Origin: Macrobrachium rosenbergii
Taxonomy: Eukaryota > Arthropoda > Malacostraca > Decapoda > Palaemonidae
DNA length: 64,000 nucleotides
NCBI RefSeq assembly: GCF_040412425.1
Contig: NC_089744.1
Location: forward strand, 31,071,001-31,135,000
Reading direction: 5' to 3'
Shown: positions 34,291 to 47,611 of the stretch, one piece after another
Numbering within the stretch: position 1 is the stretch's first letter
Layout of the letters: each line of letters begins with the position of its first letter
Translations under genes and position numbers: made by a program
The notes under the pieces: generated by a model
What the model saw: the letters and a program-made list of their open reading frames with translations, nothing else
What the model was told of the DNA's origin: nothing
Databases searched by the model: none

Positions 34291-34292
34291 TA

Positions 34293-34370
34293 TATGTGTA
34301 TATATATATAATATATATATATAAATATATATATATACAGTATATATATATATATATATATACATACATA

Positions 34371-34442
<72 letters not shown>
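34293..34442. repeat. (TA)n microsatellite
   Basis: About 150 bp of TA repeats directly after the CTAG end of the Helitron-like element. A second tract lies at about 34552-34650. Confidence 0.93.
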
Positions 34443-34444
<2 letters not shown>

Positions 34445-34548
34445 CAGATGCAAGTTTATCAGAAAATCTAATGACACACTTAGCCAAGGTAGTTAGGAAA
34501 AAATCAAAAAGTGTTAAACAAATCAAATATTTTAATATGCAAAGATAT

Positions 34549-34653
<105 letters not shown>

Positions 34654-35572
34654 TGTTTCAACAGAAATCTGAACTGCTTGACAGACCCAGACAAAATTTT
34701 GCACACGGCCTCTATGTCAGCCCAGAAAGGTTTTTAACTCAAAATCAAACCCCTGCCCCGTGACAGACATACAAACACGACAAAGCAAATGAAATTTTCG
34801 TTTTTATGTCACCTTTTCCTTCAGTTTTCTGGGTTAATTCTCATTTTTCAACTGACGCTTCACCTTTTCTTCTGGCACTGCCAGAAGTATGATTAACCTG
34901 CAACAATAAATCTTCTATAACATCAATTTTTATCAGAATTTACACGAATTTTTATACTAATTTACGATAATTATTAATATAAGTGTTAAACATATACCTC
35001 ACTGTTTGGTTGTATTGCTAAATTAAATATTCCTGGCTTCGTTACAAAACATATTTCATAGCTATAAAGCAATGAACCCAAACCAGCAGGTCCAAAGATT
35101 TTTTTTGTTGTCTTCCTCATTTGCTCATGCATAGTAGCTGTTAGCTCAATATGACGTGCAAGATGTATGATGGCAGTATATCCTTTTTCTTTATTAGTTC
35201 AAATGCGAATTTTCTCATTAATTCAATCGTTTCTTCTTTGTTTCTATCACCGAAATTCGTTATAGCAACTATTTCGTAGCGTCACGATGGCATATATCGT
35301 TATAAATTCGGTTTAAATGAGGTTTATTGGGTGTTTTGGCAACAATGCTCCACTACATACCTAATGCTGGTAGGTATGGTCTGCCACACAAAGTGTGGAG
35401 ATAATTTCTACACTCCGTTTAGCCAGATATATTATTTTCTTATATGATTCACTGACCTATATTCTTGGTTATTTGCATATTTATATATATGTTTTTATAA
35501 TAATGACTGAAATAAAGAGCCATCAAAGAACGGCTGTTTACGCCGAATCATGAAGCAGCAGATTCAATTGAC

Positions 35573-35626
35573 ATGTCGAATGCAGACGACAGCAGAGTAA
35601 CCGCTTTAGGTTTCCATCTAACTAAG
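35573..35626 (+). CDS. Weak candidate first coding exon (18 codons)
   Basis: ATG at 35573 opens 18 codons (starting Met-Ser-Asn-Ala-Asp-Asp-Ser) that end exactly in phase at ACTAAG|GTAATT. The start context is GACATGT. No downstream exon has been joined to it. It is listed because a second phase-0 candidate of almost equal length lies 1.2 kb away, and alternative first exons of a gene extending to the right are possible. Confidence 0.15.
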
Positions 35627-35984
35627 GTAATTTAAATCTATTTAAAATTGTTTTAATAAATGTAAAAAGTGATTGTGATTAACTTGATAATGATTTTATG
35701 GGAAATGATCTTTAGACTGTGCAGGAAAGCATATATCGTTTCATATACGTTAGATTTTACCAAGAGTTGAATAAATTTAAAATTTAGGCGAGCGTGGAAG
35801 TCATTGATGTGGAAATGTGGAAACACTGGGTCTGTCTGGTGTTGCATGAGAGACAGACCTTCTCCCCTCCCAAACACACACACTAACACATAGACACACT
35901 TAGTGCGCATTGTAGAAATACAATATTTTTTATTTACTGTCTTGTTCAGTGGAGATGCTTTTTATTCTCTTCTGACAGAGGAAT

Positions 35985-36297
35985 GTAACTTCCCCTCCCC
36001 TTCCCCTCAACCTCCCCCTCCCCCCTTGCCCTCACCCTTTTCCCTCCCCTTCCCTCCCCTTCCTTTTCCCATTCCCCTATCCATCCCCTCCATTTCCCTT
36101 CCCTTCCCCTTCCCCTCTCCCCTTCCATTTCCCTTCCTTCATCCTTCCCCCTCTCCCTTCTCCTTCCCCTCCCCTTCACCCTTCCCCCTCTCCCTTCTCC
36201 TTCCTCCCTTCACCCTTCTCCCTCCCTCCCCTTCCCTCTTCCCTCCCCATAGACTGTCATTTAGAGTTTTCTCAGGCAGCAACAGGTTGGTCAGCTA

Positions 36298-36298
<1 letters not shown>
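35985..36298 (+). repeat. Polypyrimidine tract ending in a Helitron-like 3' end
   Basis: From about 35991 to 36250 the plus strand is almost purely C/T (CCCTTCC-type). It runs into TTTAGAGTTTTCTCAGGCAGCAACAGGTTGGTCAGCTAG, which matches the last 40 bp of the element ending at 34290. A (TA)n tract follows immediately. The Pro-rich plus frame (35903-36298) is an artefact of the tract. Confidence 0.6.
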
Positions 36299-36390
<92 letters not shown>

Positions 36391-36428
36391 TATATAGCTA
36401 GGTATATAGTTCTCTGTACGTTTTGATG

Positions 36429-36493
<65 letters not shown>

Positions 36494-36520
36494 ATATATA
36501 TATATATATGTATTATAAAA
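36299..36520. repeat. (TA)n microsatellites
   Basis: Two tracts (36299-36387 and about 36430-36515) separated by a short GTATATAGCTAGG spacer. Confidence 0.93.
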
Positions 36521-36832
36521 ACACAAGTATATTTGTGTGTATGTTTTTAACATTCATAAGTGAGCGTATTTATAGACTGTTACAAACATTTTCTTAAGTA
36601 TCCTATGTAAACTAGAATTAAGTTTAAATGTTTTTATATCTTATAGAATAAGACAATGATTATTTACCACAGCCTTCGCTGAAAATAGCAAACGGTTAAC
36701 TGTCACAGCATTTCAAGTCAGATGATTCATCCGGTGTAATTATTCCGTGTAAGTGAAACGCCAAATGAAATTATTCATCCATAAAACAGGCAAAGCAGAA
36801 AATCCCTCGCCAATCTTACCAAATTGGTGGCT

Positions 36833-36889
36833 ATGGCTTCCGACGACACGTCCTCAACCGAACAACTGCCTGACCTTGGCGGAAGTCAG
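36833..36889 (+). CDS. Candidate first coding exon (19 codons)
   Basis: ATG at 36833 in a favourable context (GGTGGCTATGG) opens 19 codons beginning Met-Ala-Ser-Asp-Asp-Thr-Ser-Ser-Thr and ending GGAAGTCAG|GTAAGT, a perfect consensus donor in phase 0. The peptide is acidic and hydrophilic, as are many N-termini of intracellular proteins. No partner exon was found in the window. The DNA here is less AT-rich than its surroundings. The gene, if real, would continue to the right or outside the window. Confidence 0.3.
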
Positions 36890-37141
36890 GTAAGTCAGCG
36901 GCGGCGTTCCGTTGGTTTTTAAGCTTACCTTGTGGCGTTCTAATAACAGTGTGCGCGTTGCCACTTACTGTACTACTCCGCACATGCAAAACATGGACTG
37001 TGAGCTGAATGACTTTTAACTTTACTTTCCCTCAAGTTTGTTTTCACAACTAGAGAGAGTTGGCTTCAGTTATTATGCGTTAAAGGCGTTTTCGAAAGCG
37101 TGCACTAGGCTATATCTGAAACAAAATAATATTATCGACCA

Positions 37142-37146
<5 letters not shown>

Positions 37147-37216
<70 letters not shown>
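37147..37216. repeat. (TA)n microsatellite
   Basis: About 35 TA units. Confidence 0.93.
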
Positions 37217-37218
<2 letters not shown>

Positions 37219-37219
37219 A

Positions 37220-38199
37220 ATTGTATATGTTTGTAACTATAAATGGTGTGTGTGACTGTTTAAGCACATCTCACATTTTTTTACCTCTGTACAAGAGTAC
37301 TAATGGCAAAGGATTTGAAGGTTCGTTACAACTTGCAGCTGACAATTCACCGCATAGCAACCATTTAAAACTGAATGTCACTGATTTAGATCAGCGTTGT
37401 TTCTCGTCTGTTAGCAGTTAGACGCAAATTATTTTCGATTCACACTGAGAGCTTAGATAATGATCCGTTGCTAGAGCTACGCACGTAAAGCGAAAGCTTA
37501 AAATATTCAAGTTTCCACTTATACGATAAGATTTGCTTTGTATCAGAAGGCTGCCTTACTCAGAGCAGTTGCTCAATAACATTTGAGGTTTGCAGTCAAT
37601 GGGTGCCTTTATAATCCGTTTGTTTTTACATTTTAAGGGCCCATCTCCTTAACGTATGACATCACTCTGAAGAAACGGTATTTATGCACAATTCTGCTGT
37701 CTAAAAGTAGTTTAGATTTAGATCTTTACATCAAGCAGTTGAATAGAAATACCCAGAAATTTTCTTGACCAACCTTTGTTTACATTTCTGCGTCGGTAAG
37801 ACGCATTAGAATTTGATAGTATGAACTGTTTGTCTCAGATTCTTCCCTGAATGAATAAATCATTAGAATGGTAAGAGAAACAAAAATATCATGTTATGAC
37901 AACGCCAGTACCTAAAAGACAAAATTGAAAAGTTTATGGAAACAGTTTCTCGCAATCTTTAATATGTTATTGAACGCGAGAATCGTTCTTCGGATTATGA
38001 CTTGTTGATTTCAAGATCCCAGTTCCTTCCAAGTCATTGTGAATGAGGCATAACTTCTGGAGTAGTCGGCAGGTGGCCTTCAACAATCTGTTTTTTAATT
38101 CTTTCTTGTGTGATTCTCAAACATTGCGCCTAGGGTTTCAAGGAGGCTTGCTATTATCACTCTTGCATTGGCTGTGAGTTTGCAAACAAGTTAAACAGA

Positions 38200-38256
<57 letters not shown>

Positions 38257-39100
38257 TGTGTGTATATATGCTTATACATATATATGAACAGGTTTTATTG
38301 AAAGAAATGAGCCACATGGAGTAGGCTAATCAGATGAACATTAAAATAAATATTAAATTGTAGTAATTTTTCAGGTAAAGAACGGTATCTGTCTAAGGAT
38401 TTTTCATTTGTAATGGCTCCAGACGACGAATGCTGTTTAAAGGCTTCTGGAAAACTACACATAAGCTAACTGAAATGAATAATTATCTAAATATACCAAC
38501 ATACGTTTTCCTTTTTATCATTTCCATAATGTACTCATAACAGTTTCGACCTGGAGTGATTAAGCTTAGTAATTTTTGGTTTTTCTCTTTCTCTGTTTGA
38601 ATAGAAAGGAAATAAAATTATTAGCGAACCACGGAACACAGCCAAGACCTGCGTTTAGTTTTTCTATGAGCTATTGATGGATACGCACGGAAACCTGAAA
38701 ATCGCGTAAAACCAGAATAAAACCAAATCAGGACAGTTTCGAAGGTCATCCAGGAAGTAAATGAACAGTTGATAGTACCGAAACTGACTGGCATAAGCGC
38801 GTCTTTAGTGATAAGGGATTCGCGTCCCTTGGGAGGACAGGTATTGTCAAGGTTAACAGTTATATAAGCCATTGCAAACATCGGGTATCAGTAAGCAAGA
38901 AAACTGCGCATTAGAACTTCTTTGTTTGCAAATCGTGAAAAACAGTGATGTTCACTGGGTTGTGTTCAGCTCTGTTTAATCATCTTGGAAATTTTTGGAA
39001 TGCTTTGTTAAAAAATGTTTCTGTTTATGATCTCAGTAACAACCAGTCAGATTTTTTTTTTTTTGTTTCCCTAAAAGCCATATTTGAAATACCACAGATT
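37220..39100. other. No gene recognised
   Basis: Mostly unique AT-rich DNA with a (TA)n tract at about 38202-38252. An 86-codon minus frame (38881-38621) has no recognisable features. Confidence 0.45.
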
Positions 39101-39112
39101 CAGTTCCTCTGA

Positions 39113-39143
39113 GTGTATGTATGTATGTATGTATGTATGTATG

Positions 39144-39172
<29 letters not shown>
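39113..39172. repeat. (TATG)n microsatellite
   Basis: Fifteen near-perfect 4-bp units. Confidence 0.95.
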
Positions 39173-39174
<2 letters not shown>

Positions 39175-40505
39175 TGAGCGAAAGGAGTAAGACTGAATGA
39201 CGGAGGCAACAATTGATAGGATCAAAATAGTTCCATGACGGAGGTGTATTAAGTGTTGATGAAGTTATCTGTAAAATACTACACTTTCGAGATAAGCCTC
39301 TGTGTGTGCGCGCGCATGTGTTTTACACATGGTTGCGCGAGTCAATAAATCCTTAGAAGTTTGGAGCACATGAGAGAGTATTGTCCTTATATAAGGGAAA
39401 ATTTAACAGAAGAGAATCTAATAATCATAAAACATCGCGCAGCTGCTTATACCTAATGTGGCCTCCGTAAGAACTTTGACCGAGAGATAGACTTATCTTA
39501 GGGAGGTGCCGGTTTCGACAAAGAATTCATTGTATCAACAAAAGGTTTAGCATGCAACAGACATGTGAAAAGTGCAATAAAATAAATAGTCTGGAAGTAG
39601 TTTATATAGATCTAGAAGAAACTTTTGACAAGACTAATAAACATATACAAAGAAGTATATGGGATGCAGGATATTAAATGGATGTTTGTACGAGGCAACA
39701 ATTTTAATGTTTTTATCGAGACAGCAAAGTTTGTGAAGGTGTATGTAGAGGGAAAATAGCTAGTTTGATGTAAATATATTTTAGAAATAATGGTGTGCTT
39801 TACTTCTAAAGTTGGAAAAGTTCATTTGAAGGCATTGAAAGAGAAATTAGAAGACCAAAAGATGTATGCACAGTTTTAAGGAAAAATGTGTGAAAGAAAC
39901 GATGATTGAAGGATGATTCTCGGTTAAGATCTGTAGAGGCTGGTAAAAGAATTTGAGAGTGGAATGAAATAACAATGAAATCAAGTAAAGGAGGATGGAA
40001 CTTATAAGACTGCTAAAGGAATGAAAGTAAGCTACTTTTTTGGGTATCGTATCTTGAATCAAATGTTGCAGCTAACGGTAAATTAAGAGAGGAGGTGGTT
40101 CATTAATCAGGTTAGACAAAGAAGGTAGTGGGGACAGGAGAAGGGTTTGGGAAGGAATAGAGGAAAAATCTGATGAAGCAACACTTAGAATGTATGGAGA
40201 TTATGAACCCTTTCTTTTTCATAAAAAGAATTGTTTTTTTGTTATGGATAAAAGATAAAAGTGAATAACGATGAGGGGCATTATTTGCATATTATGAAGT
40301 AATGAAAATTAGAAAAAGAAACCTATAAGAGAATACGATCCTGCAGAAGAACGAAAGGGTTTCAGTATCAAAGAGTGAGTGTGCGTGCAACATATATGCC
40401 ACAGTAATGAGTGGACGATAAGCTGTCAGTGAGATATGTAAATGAAACAGTCGTGAGGCTAAGGTCGACCTAGATGACAGTGGCGATGTCCTATCTAGTT
40501 TTTTC

Positions 40506-40509
<4 letters not shown>

Positions 40510-40603
<94 letters not shown>

Positions 40604-40729
40604 TGTATATTTGCGTGTGGTTGTGCCAGTATGAAGGTTCGAGACTATTATAAGGGCTAGTGTCACTAATTACACCTTGGAAGAAGTATGGGTATAAATA
40701 TTTTCCTCACCTGACCTTAATGTTATGAA

Positions 40730-40792
<63 letters not shown>
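40510..40792. repeat. (TA)n and (CT)n microsatellites in the LINE remnant
   Basis: (TA)n at about 40510-40598 with an AAATT break, and (CT)n at 40735-40792 (29 units). Confidence 0.93.
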
Positions 40793-40795
<3 letters not shown>

Positions 40796-41508
40796 CAGTA
40801 TTGTTATTGAGAAAATAAAGCGGATGACAGATAGAGAAAAACACTCTGAGCCCAGACAAGGAAGGTGGTGTATGGTGAGGTTTTTGTCATGAAATAATTA
40901 TGCAAAAAGTTTGAAAGTAAAGGAAAAAATCTGTATGTGGGCTGCTTAAAATTGGAACAGTAGTTCTATAGCACTGACAAAGAGGCAAGGCTGTGAGTGC
41001 TGAGAATGTATGGTATGGAATATGAATTATTGAGAAAGATTAAAAGTGTTTACGATGGAAATGAAGCATGTGTTAAAGTATGTATGTAAAATAGTAGCTT
41101 TGTGTGGTATTAAGGTTTGTCAGGGACAAGCGCGTGCATGTTTCCACGATCGTGTAGCACATTCATAGATGGAGTAATGCAAGCAGTAAGAAGAAGGGTA
41201 GAGGATGTAGGTGCAAAGGTGTGGGATGAGGAAATGGGATAAGAAAACGAGTTGTGAATAAAATGTGGAATGACTGATGCTTGCAGATGATACATTGCAG
41301 AGCGGGAATACTGTAGAGAAACTGAAGAAACTATTAAAAGACTTTTGGAAGTGTTTTCAAGAGGAGAAAGTTGAGAGAAAATATAAGTTCAAGTATTGTG
41401 TTAAAGGGTAAATGAAAACCAAGAAGATGGAGTAAAGAATGATAATATTGATTGTGGAAGAACAGTAGCAGCTGTTTCCTGAAAAGGCCTGGAAGGAAAT
41501 GTAAAGGA

Positions 41509-41797
41509 TAATCGAATCGAATTTAGGTCAGAGGCCAAGCGCTGAGACCTATAAGGTCATTCAGTGCTGAAACGGAAATTGACAATAAAAAGGTTTGAAA
41601 GGTGTAACAGGAGGAAAACCTTGCAGTTGAATCAATTGTTAGCAGAGCGTGGAAAGATGGAAGGAAGAGAATATGAACGGTGATACAATAAAAGGAATGA
41701 AAAGCGTTGCAACTAGGGGTCGAGGGAACGCTGCAAAGAACCTTAAGTAACGCCTACAGTGCATCGCTTGAGGAGCACTGACGGCACTACCGGCCCC
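41509..41797 (+). repeat. Dispersed ~300-bp repeat, copy 2
   Basis: Same family and orientation as 24421-24718. It shares TTTAGG(C/T)CA(A/G)AGGCCAAGC, AGGTCATTCAG(C/T)G(T/C)TGAAA(T/C)GGAAA, AAAAGGTTTGAAAGGTGTAACAGGAGGAAAAC and the end GCACTGACGGCACTA. Here it is inserted in the LINE remnant. Confidence 0.75.
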
Positions 41798-42423
41798 CCA
41801 CCCCCAGGTGTAAAGGATAATGGTTAGACGACTGAAAAAAGCTAGTCACAAAATGGGTGAAGTAAGAAAGGCAGCAGGGTGAGCAAAAAGGCCTAGGAGG
41901 AGACTTGAACTATCTACGAAAGCAAAGGTCTGAAAGTTTGAATGGACTGTAGAACCACCTCTCTTTATCGAAGCGAAGTTTGGGTGTTGGGTGTAAATAA
42001 AAGGGAAAAACTTTAAGATGTTTGGATGATCTGCATAATATATGCGATATAAGAAGAACTGAAAGGATGACAAAGGCAGAAAAACATAGAAGTGGCAAGA
42101 AGGGCAGCTTGGTAAATGTTGGCAGAATGGACGAAAGGGGAAACTGAAGAGGAAGACTTCTACATATCTAGGAAGCAGGATAGTACGCGTGGCGGAGGGA
42201 TGGAGGTGGGGAGTTACCGTTTGGGGGAAGGCGTAGGGAGTGGAAAGGCTTTCACCTCGCTACTGATGAGCCATATCTATGGGCGAGTGAAGCGACAAAT
42301 GTTGCGAGTCTTTTAATGCACAGGTGTTTCATCCACTACTCAATAATTAAAGGATGAGCGTGGCAGTGACCGTTGTGTTGTTTATCTCATGAGCCACCCT
42401 AGGTTATAGCAAACGGCTTCACG

Positions 42424-42424
<1 letters not shown>

Positions 42425-42478
<54 letters not shown>

Positions 42479-42537
42479 CATATATATATATGTATATATA
42501 TGTGCATATATTTTTATATATATGTGTGTGTGTGTAC

Positions 42538-42596
<59 letters not shown>

Positions 42597-42616
42597 ATAA
42601 TTATATAATATATGTA

Positions 42617-42652
<36 letters not shown>
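42425..42652. repeat. Compound (TA)n/(TG)n microsatellite
   Basis: (TA)n at 42425-42480 and 42538-42592, and (TG)n at about 42622-42652, with short mixed spacers. Confidence 0.93.
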
Positions 42653-42655
<3 letters not shown>

Positions 42656-43054
42656 CGTCATAAGTACCGTGGAACAGTAGCCTTAGGCTCTCAATTTACT
42701 CATTACATGAATAACAATTCTATCGGTTGCAATTTTTTTGGGGGGGTTGGATATTTATTTTCCTTACCGTTTAGTGCGGTTAAGCCCTCAAGGTGGCTTC
42801 CTGTGAAAGATTAATTTCGTTGGTGTTTTATGTTTTTGTCCCAGAAAGTCCTTTGTTACAGAAGGCTGGATTCAGAGGCGAAGCGCGCCAATGGTCATCA
42901 CCATATTCATATTTTCAGTGCTGAATGAAAAACGAAGTCCCTAAGCAAGACATTTCCGCAGTAGCCACTTGATACACTTGCAGAGTAGATTCATCAGTAA
43001 TATGTTAAACTCAGTCTGATAGGCAATGTTTATACATATACATAAATTCATATA

Positions 43055-43061
<7 letters not shown>

Positions 43062-43147
<86 letters not shown>
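43062..43147. repeat. (TA)n microsatellite
   Basis: About 43 TA units. Confidence 0.95.
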
Positions 43148-43149
<2 letters not shown>

Positions 43150-46100
43150 AATATATATATAATTAGACGTGTGTATGTATGCAAATAAAATGCAAAATTT
43201 ATTTGTATGTATTTTATGCTTCTTTATCTGCTTGTTTCTCTTTTCTTTGTTGGGTAAAATGTTATTACGCCAAGGACATGAGTTCGGCTAGAGTTATTTA
43301 CCAAGAGAGGTCTGCACCGAATATCAATGAAAAGTATATTTTATTTTATTTTTCCATAAATATTACTTGTTTTGCTAATCCATTTAATTACTTGCTGACT
43401 TCTTAAAACTTTCATCTTAATGAAGAGATAATCATAGATCACTATTCCACACTTTAAATAAGAATAGTTTAGTATGAATTTCTGAGAATGGTGTCCTAAC
43501 TGATAAATAAATCATTATATACTTTGCGGTTACTAATCCTATGGTTAGTGAACCATTTCGAGTGACAAATGTGAATATCTTTTTGTGTCTTATACTTCCT
43601 CTCTCAAAATGCGTCACCAGGTTGACGGTAACTTCTCTCTCGGTGGGCTTTGGTTGCGTAGCTCAATTTTCATGGCACTTTTTCTTTTCCGGGAGTCCCA
43701 ACCTTGAGGCTTGACTGGGACTTAAAACTACCATTTTCTCATCATCTATAATTACTTGAAGTATTGACGGGAATTACCACAAAAATAAACAGCAAGGGGG
43801 CAACTAATACTGCTGCTACTACCGCATATGCTTTGGAGGACCTGCTGATAGTAAGTGTACCTGATACTGAAGAGGTAAACCCTTTTTTTGCTTAGGAAAA
43901 TCAATCATCTTAATTTTGGCTTTAATTTAGTTCTCGGTTTCAAGAAATGTATCCCATTTTAAGTTCTGAAAAGGACCCTATTAGGGAAAACAGCCCATTT
44001 GGGAAGAGGAATTCGGAAGATCACCCAAAATACCATAAAAGATATAACTAAGGAATAAGATAAAAAAAATTGAAATACGACATGAGAGGCGCAGGAGCAT
44101 GCTCAGTACAATATCATTTGGCCCATTTTGAGAATCTGAGCTACATGTCGCGAAGATTAGTACATAGTTTGGTCACAGCTGGAACAAAACTTCTGTTACA
44201 CCTCACGAGAGAAAATGCAAGACTTAGAATTAACTGCATGAATATATAGTAACTGCGTGGTGGATGGTACCATCTGGGAAGATTTGTCTATAAAGGGTGA
44301 TCAAGGTTATGACAAGCGTTAAAAACAAGCACAATGAGCTCAACCGAACATAGTTCCAGAGATTAATACGACGATCTGGAATGAGAAATTTAATGTCAGA
44401 GATTACGTTGTCAAGTGCACTAATCACCTGAAACTGTGTGATATTGGTGGTGAAATTGACAAGATATAAGAGAAGAAATAGAAAGGAATGTAACAACTAG
44501 AATCACTAGCGTACAAAGTTGAGAGGCAGGGAAACATAGAGACCATTTTTTCGGAATAAAATTCAAGGTGCTTGGTTAAACATAACTTTAAGCTTGGCGT
44601 TTTGATAAAAGGAAATAACACTTCAGATTTTCATCACCATCAACTTTAACAAAGAATTTTAAATCAGATGAAAACTAGAACTGGGGTACATTTTAGAAGT
44701 AGAGCCATGCATGACTAATTTTTAAAAATCGTATATTAAAAGTGAGACATAAAGTATTTAAATTTCTTAAATCTCTCGGGATTATAAAGTAAGTACTTTA
44801 TTGTTGAGAAACAAGTCCAGGTGCGTTAAATTATCTTCAAGAATGACTTGCAGTTTGTATTCTAAATTGTCTCTCAAGAACCCTATAATGTAACATCATC
44901 ACAAAGGCGACAAAGAACACTCAGTTAGCCTATATGTGAAAGAAAACTGTAAGAATTGCATGCTTTGAAATGTCGCATTTTCGGCATCCACATTCTAACA
45001 TGTATCAGCGAAATGGAATTGTTGCTTATCACAACACTGGAAGAGTACTTCGCTGACTGCCTACTAGCCTTTGTCAAGGTGCATTCAGGCAATTCGGTTT
45101 CTAGGTCAATTAAGTACATGCCTCCTGGATTGAAATAGTAAATGTCAAGTTAAAAAACGCAAGAGAAACGCGAATTGTTCCACAAAATGGTCTGTACGTT
45201 TCCATTTAGTTGAGCAGAGAATATAGGTGAAGCTTCACGTTTGCCCATTGCGAAAACCTTTCAAAAATCAATATTCGATAACCTTCAGTAAAACGCAATG
45301 TTAGGTCTTTACCATCTTATTCAGTATACCAAGAGGACTTATAAAGAGGTAAATAAAAATACGGAGTAGGTTTAGGTGACGGAACGAATAGCTCAAAAGA
45401 TTCCCACCAACGCAGTGTGGGAAACCTTGTGTTGACAAATGCGCCAGCAATTTCGAGTAAAAAAAAAAAAAAAAGAATCAGGCGTCAAGTGCATGCGTCA
45501 CCGGCGTTGTTGCGCGACCGGACACATTCTCACAACTGAACTACACTAGGCTAAGATGAACCAAAACCTGAATCACATGGGCTCACCTTACTGTAGTTCA
45601 TTTCCCAATGTGTACGTTTTTAATGTGTAAATAGAAGTTTTTTTTTTTCTAGCTTTCTATTGAAGACACATTAATCATAACAAAGTACCTCAGAAAATTA
45701 CTGAATGGATAAAAATACTAAAAAATCATAATGGGAAATGATAAATCAGAGACAAAGTCATGGGAAATCCTGTAAAATAGACAAGAAACATCATCAGACC
45801 GCGCCATCAAATCTATTTGTCCTCGGCGATTTCAACAAAAAATGGCGAAATTGGACATCATTAACCGAAGAGTCGGGGTAATTGAAGCCGATTTCTCTTC
45901 AGGGGAAAAGAGGAAAATAACCCTGAAAACAACGCTGATTAACTGAAAAATGTTGCAGCAGATATGAAGAGAAGAAATGTGTGTTCTGAAAGTTTTACAG
46001 CAACAATTTTCGATTATGTTATGAAGACTGAATGTACTCGTAGACAATTGCATTCAATTTGCAATTAAAAAAAGAAAGAGAAATTATAAATGTTCAAGAA

Positions 46101-46740
46101 ACTGTCTCTTTTGAGAGAGGTAAATTAATTTTCATCTTGCTCTGCATTTATAAAGACTAAAATAAATAAAACTATTATTCATTATAAAGGTTTGTTATAA
46201 AAAAGCGAAAGTACAACGGAAAACGTTTTAAAGTTGGAGGGAATACAGACCACCATCTCTTAATTTTCATATGACAAGGGACTGCTGCATTTTGTATTCT
46301 AAGAACCAAAAAAAAAAAAAAAAAACAATCGTACTGACGAACTGCAAGGAGGAAAAAGTGTAGTTCATTAGCCTAGATTTGGTTGAAGTTTCGTAGACCA
46401 AGTGTCTTGTAGGGGAGGAAGGAAGGATGCAAAACTTGACCAGTGTCGCGGTTTCTAGAACTTGAAGGTGAGATACTCCATAGGTGCTTTCGCCAGTGCT
46501 GTAAGTGAAGAAAAATAAGTGTAGCTGCTTGGTCATGATTGCTGGGAACTGCTGAGAATTATGAGATGATGTTCGAGATCAGTGAGATGTGAAGAGGTGT
46601 GAACTGCATCACCAAGGTCAGTCAGATGAGAACTTAACTGGCATCATTTTGCGTGAGTGGAAATTGTTGTGGCTCTTGTGATGGAAATGACTGAGACTTC
46701 ACTATAATGTTGCCTAGGTCTCCCTTGTACTACTTTTAAG
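43150..46740. other. No gene recognised
   Basis: 3.6 kb of AT-rich DNA with only short frames lacking domains or signal peptides. Poly-A stretches occur at about 45460 and 46308. The DNA around 45410-45540 is locally GC-richer (GTGTTGACAAATGCGCCAGC...GGCGTTGTTGCGCGACCGG), but no element is identifiable. Confidence 0.45.
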
Positions 46741-46764
46741 GATTGACAAAAAGTCACTTAATTT

Positions 46765-46768
<4 letters not shown>

Positions 46769-46814
<46 letters not shown>

Positions 46815-46815
46815 T

Positions 46816-46901
<86 letters not shown>

Positions 46902-46912
46902 ATGTGTGTGTT
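46769..46912. repeat. Compound (CA)n(TA)n(TG)n microsatellite
   Basis: (CA)n at 46769-46806, TA-rich middle, (TG)n to about 46912. The CA and TG ends form an imperfect palindrome. Confidence 0.93.
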
Positions 46913-47525
46913 ACTAGTTGATCTTATTCCAATACTTTATCAGTTTCCGAGTCACTACAACAGAACTGATAACAATTAAGGACAAAACAGAAAATTTGAT
47001 TTTGTAACGAAGGATTTCTTCCACAAAATATCACATAAGTTGTCAAAGAAATATTGATCAGATATGAAATGTGAAAACTTTCAGTAAGAAATAAAGAAAA
47101 ACAACAAAAACACATAGAAAATGAGTGCTTTCCTGATTATACACAGCCACGGGAAAAGAAAGGGATTGACTTTAAAAATGAGCCCGCCATTTGCTCACAT
47201 GGATATCCATTTATAGGCGTAGTTTTACTTCCGCCAAACTATAAACACTTATTTTCCAAGTGCGCTTATTTTAGGTGCTGCTCATTGAGCAAGAACCAGT
47301 GATTTCACAAGGACACACTCATCTAACAACACCAACTACACGTTCATGCGTATATATTTATATTTTGCTAGTCAACAAAAATTTTTTTATAGGCAAAATG
47401 CTCAGTTTCTGTGCTTATCAACCACTCCTATGATCAAGAATTAACGTGCGTTAACGTGGTTATACTACGATCAAGGTGAAACATTGAATAATATACACAT
47501 ACACACACACACAAATATATACATT

Positions 47526-47526
<1 letters not shown>

Positions 47527-47584
<58 letters not shown>

Positions 47585-47611
47585 GTATTTACACACACAC
47601 ACACATATGTA

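Larger units (their letters stand above)
39590..42115 (+). pseudogene. LINE (non-LTR) reverse transcriptase remnant
   Basis: Plus-strand readings with frameshifts give VVYIDLEETFDKT (39596 onward; motif A of LINE RTs, usually ...DLEKAYD). They continue with YGMEYELLRKIKSVYDGNEACVKV (about 41011-41082) and IDGVMQAVRRRVEDVGAKVW (about 41164-41224). LLADDTLQSGNTVEKLKKLLKDF (about 41278-41348) contains the A-D-D catalytic box. EVWVLGVNKREKL (about 41976-42014) corresponds to the conserved block after the RT core. The unit is broken by microsatellites (40510-40600 TA; 40735-40792 CT) and by the short repeat at 41509-41797. No endonuclease domain is readable. It resembles RTE/CR1-type LINEs, but I cannot fix the clade. 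Confidence 0.6.

Noticed and set aside
35903..36298. Pro/Ser/Phe-rich 131-codon frame
   Set aside because: Translation of a polypyrimidine tract inside a Helitron-like element.
38848..38890. TATATAAG-like box (TTATATAAGCC) as a fourth family member
   Set aside because: No ATG-AAG mini-exon follows within 150 bp.
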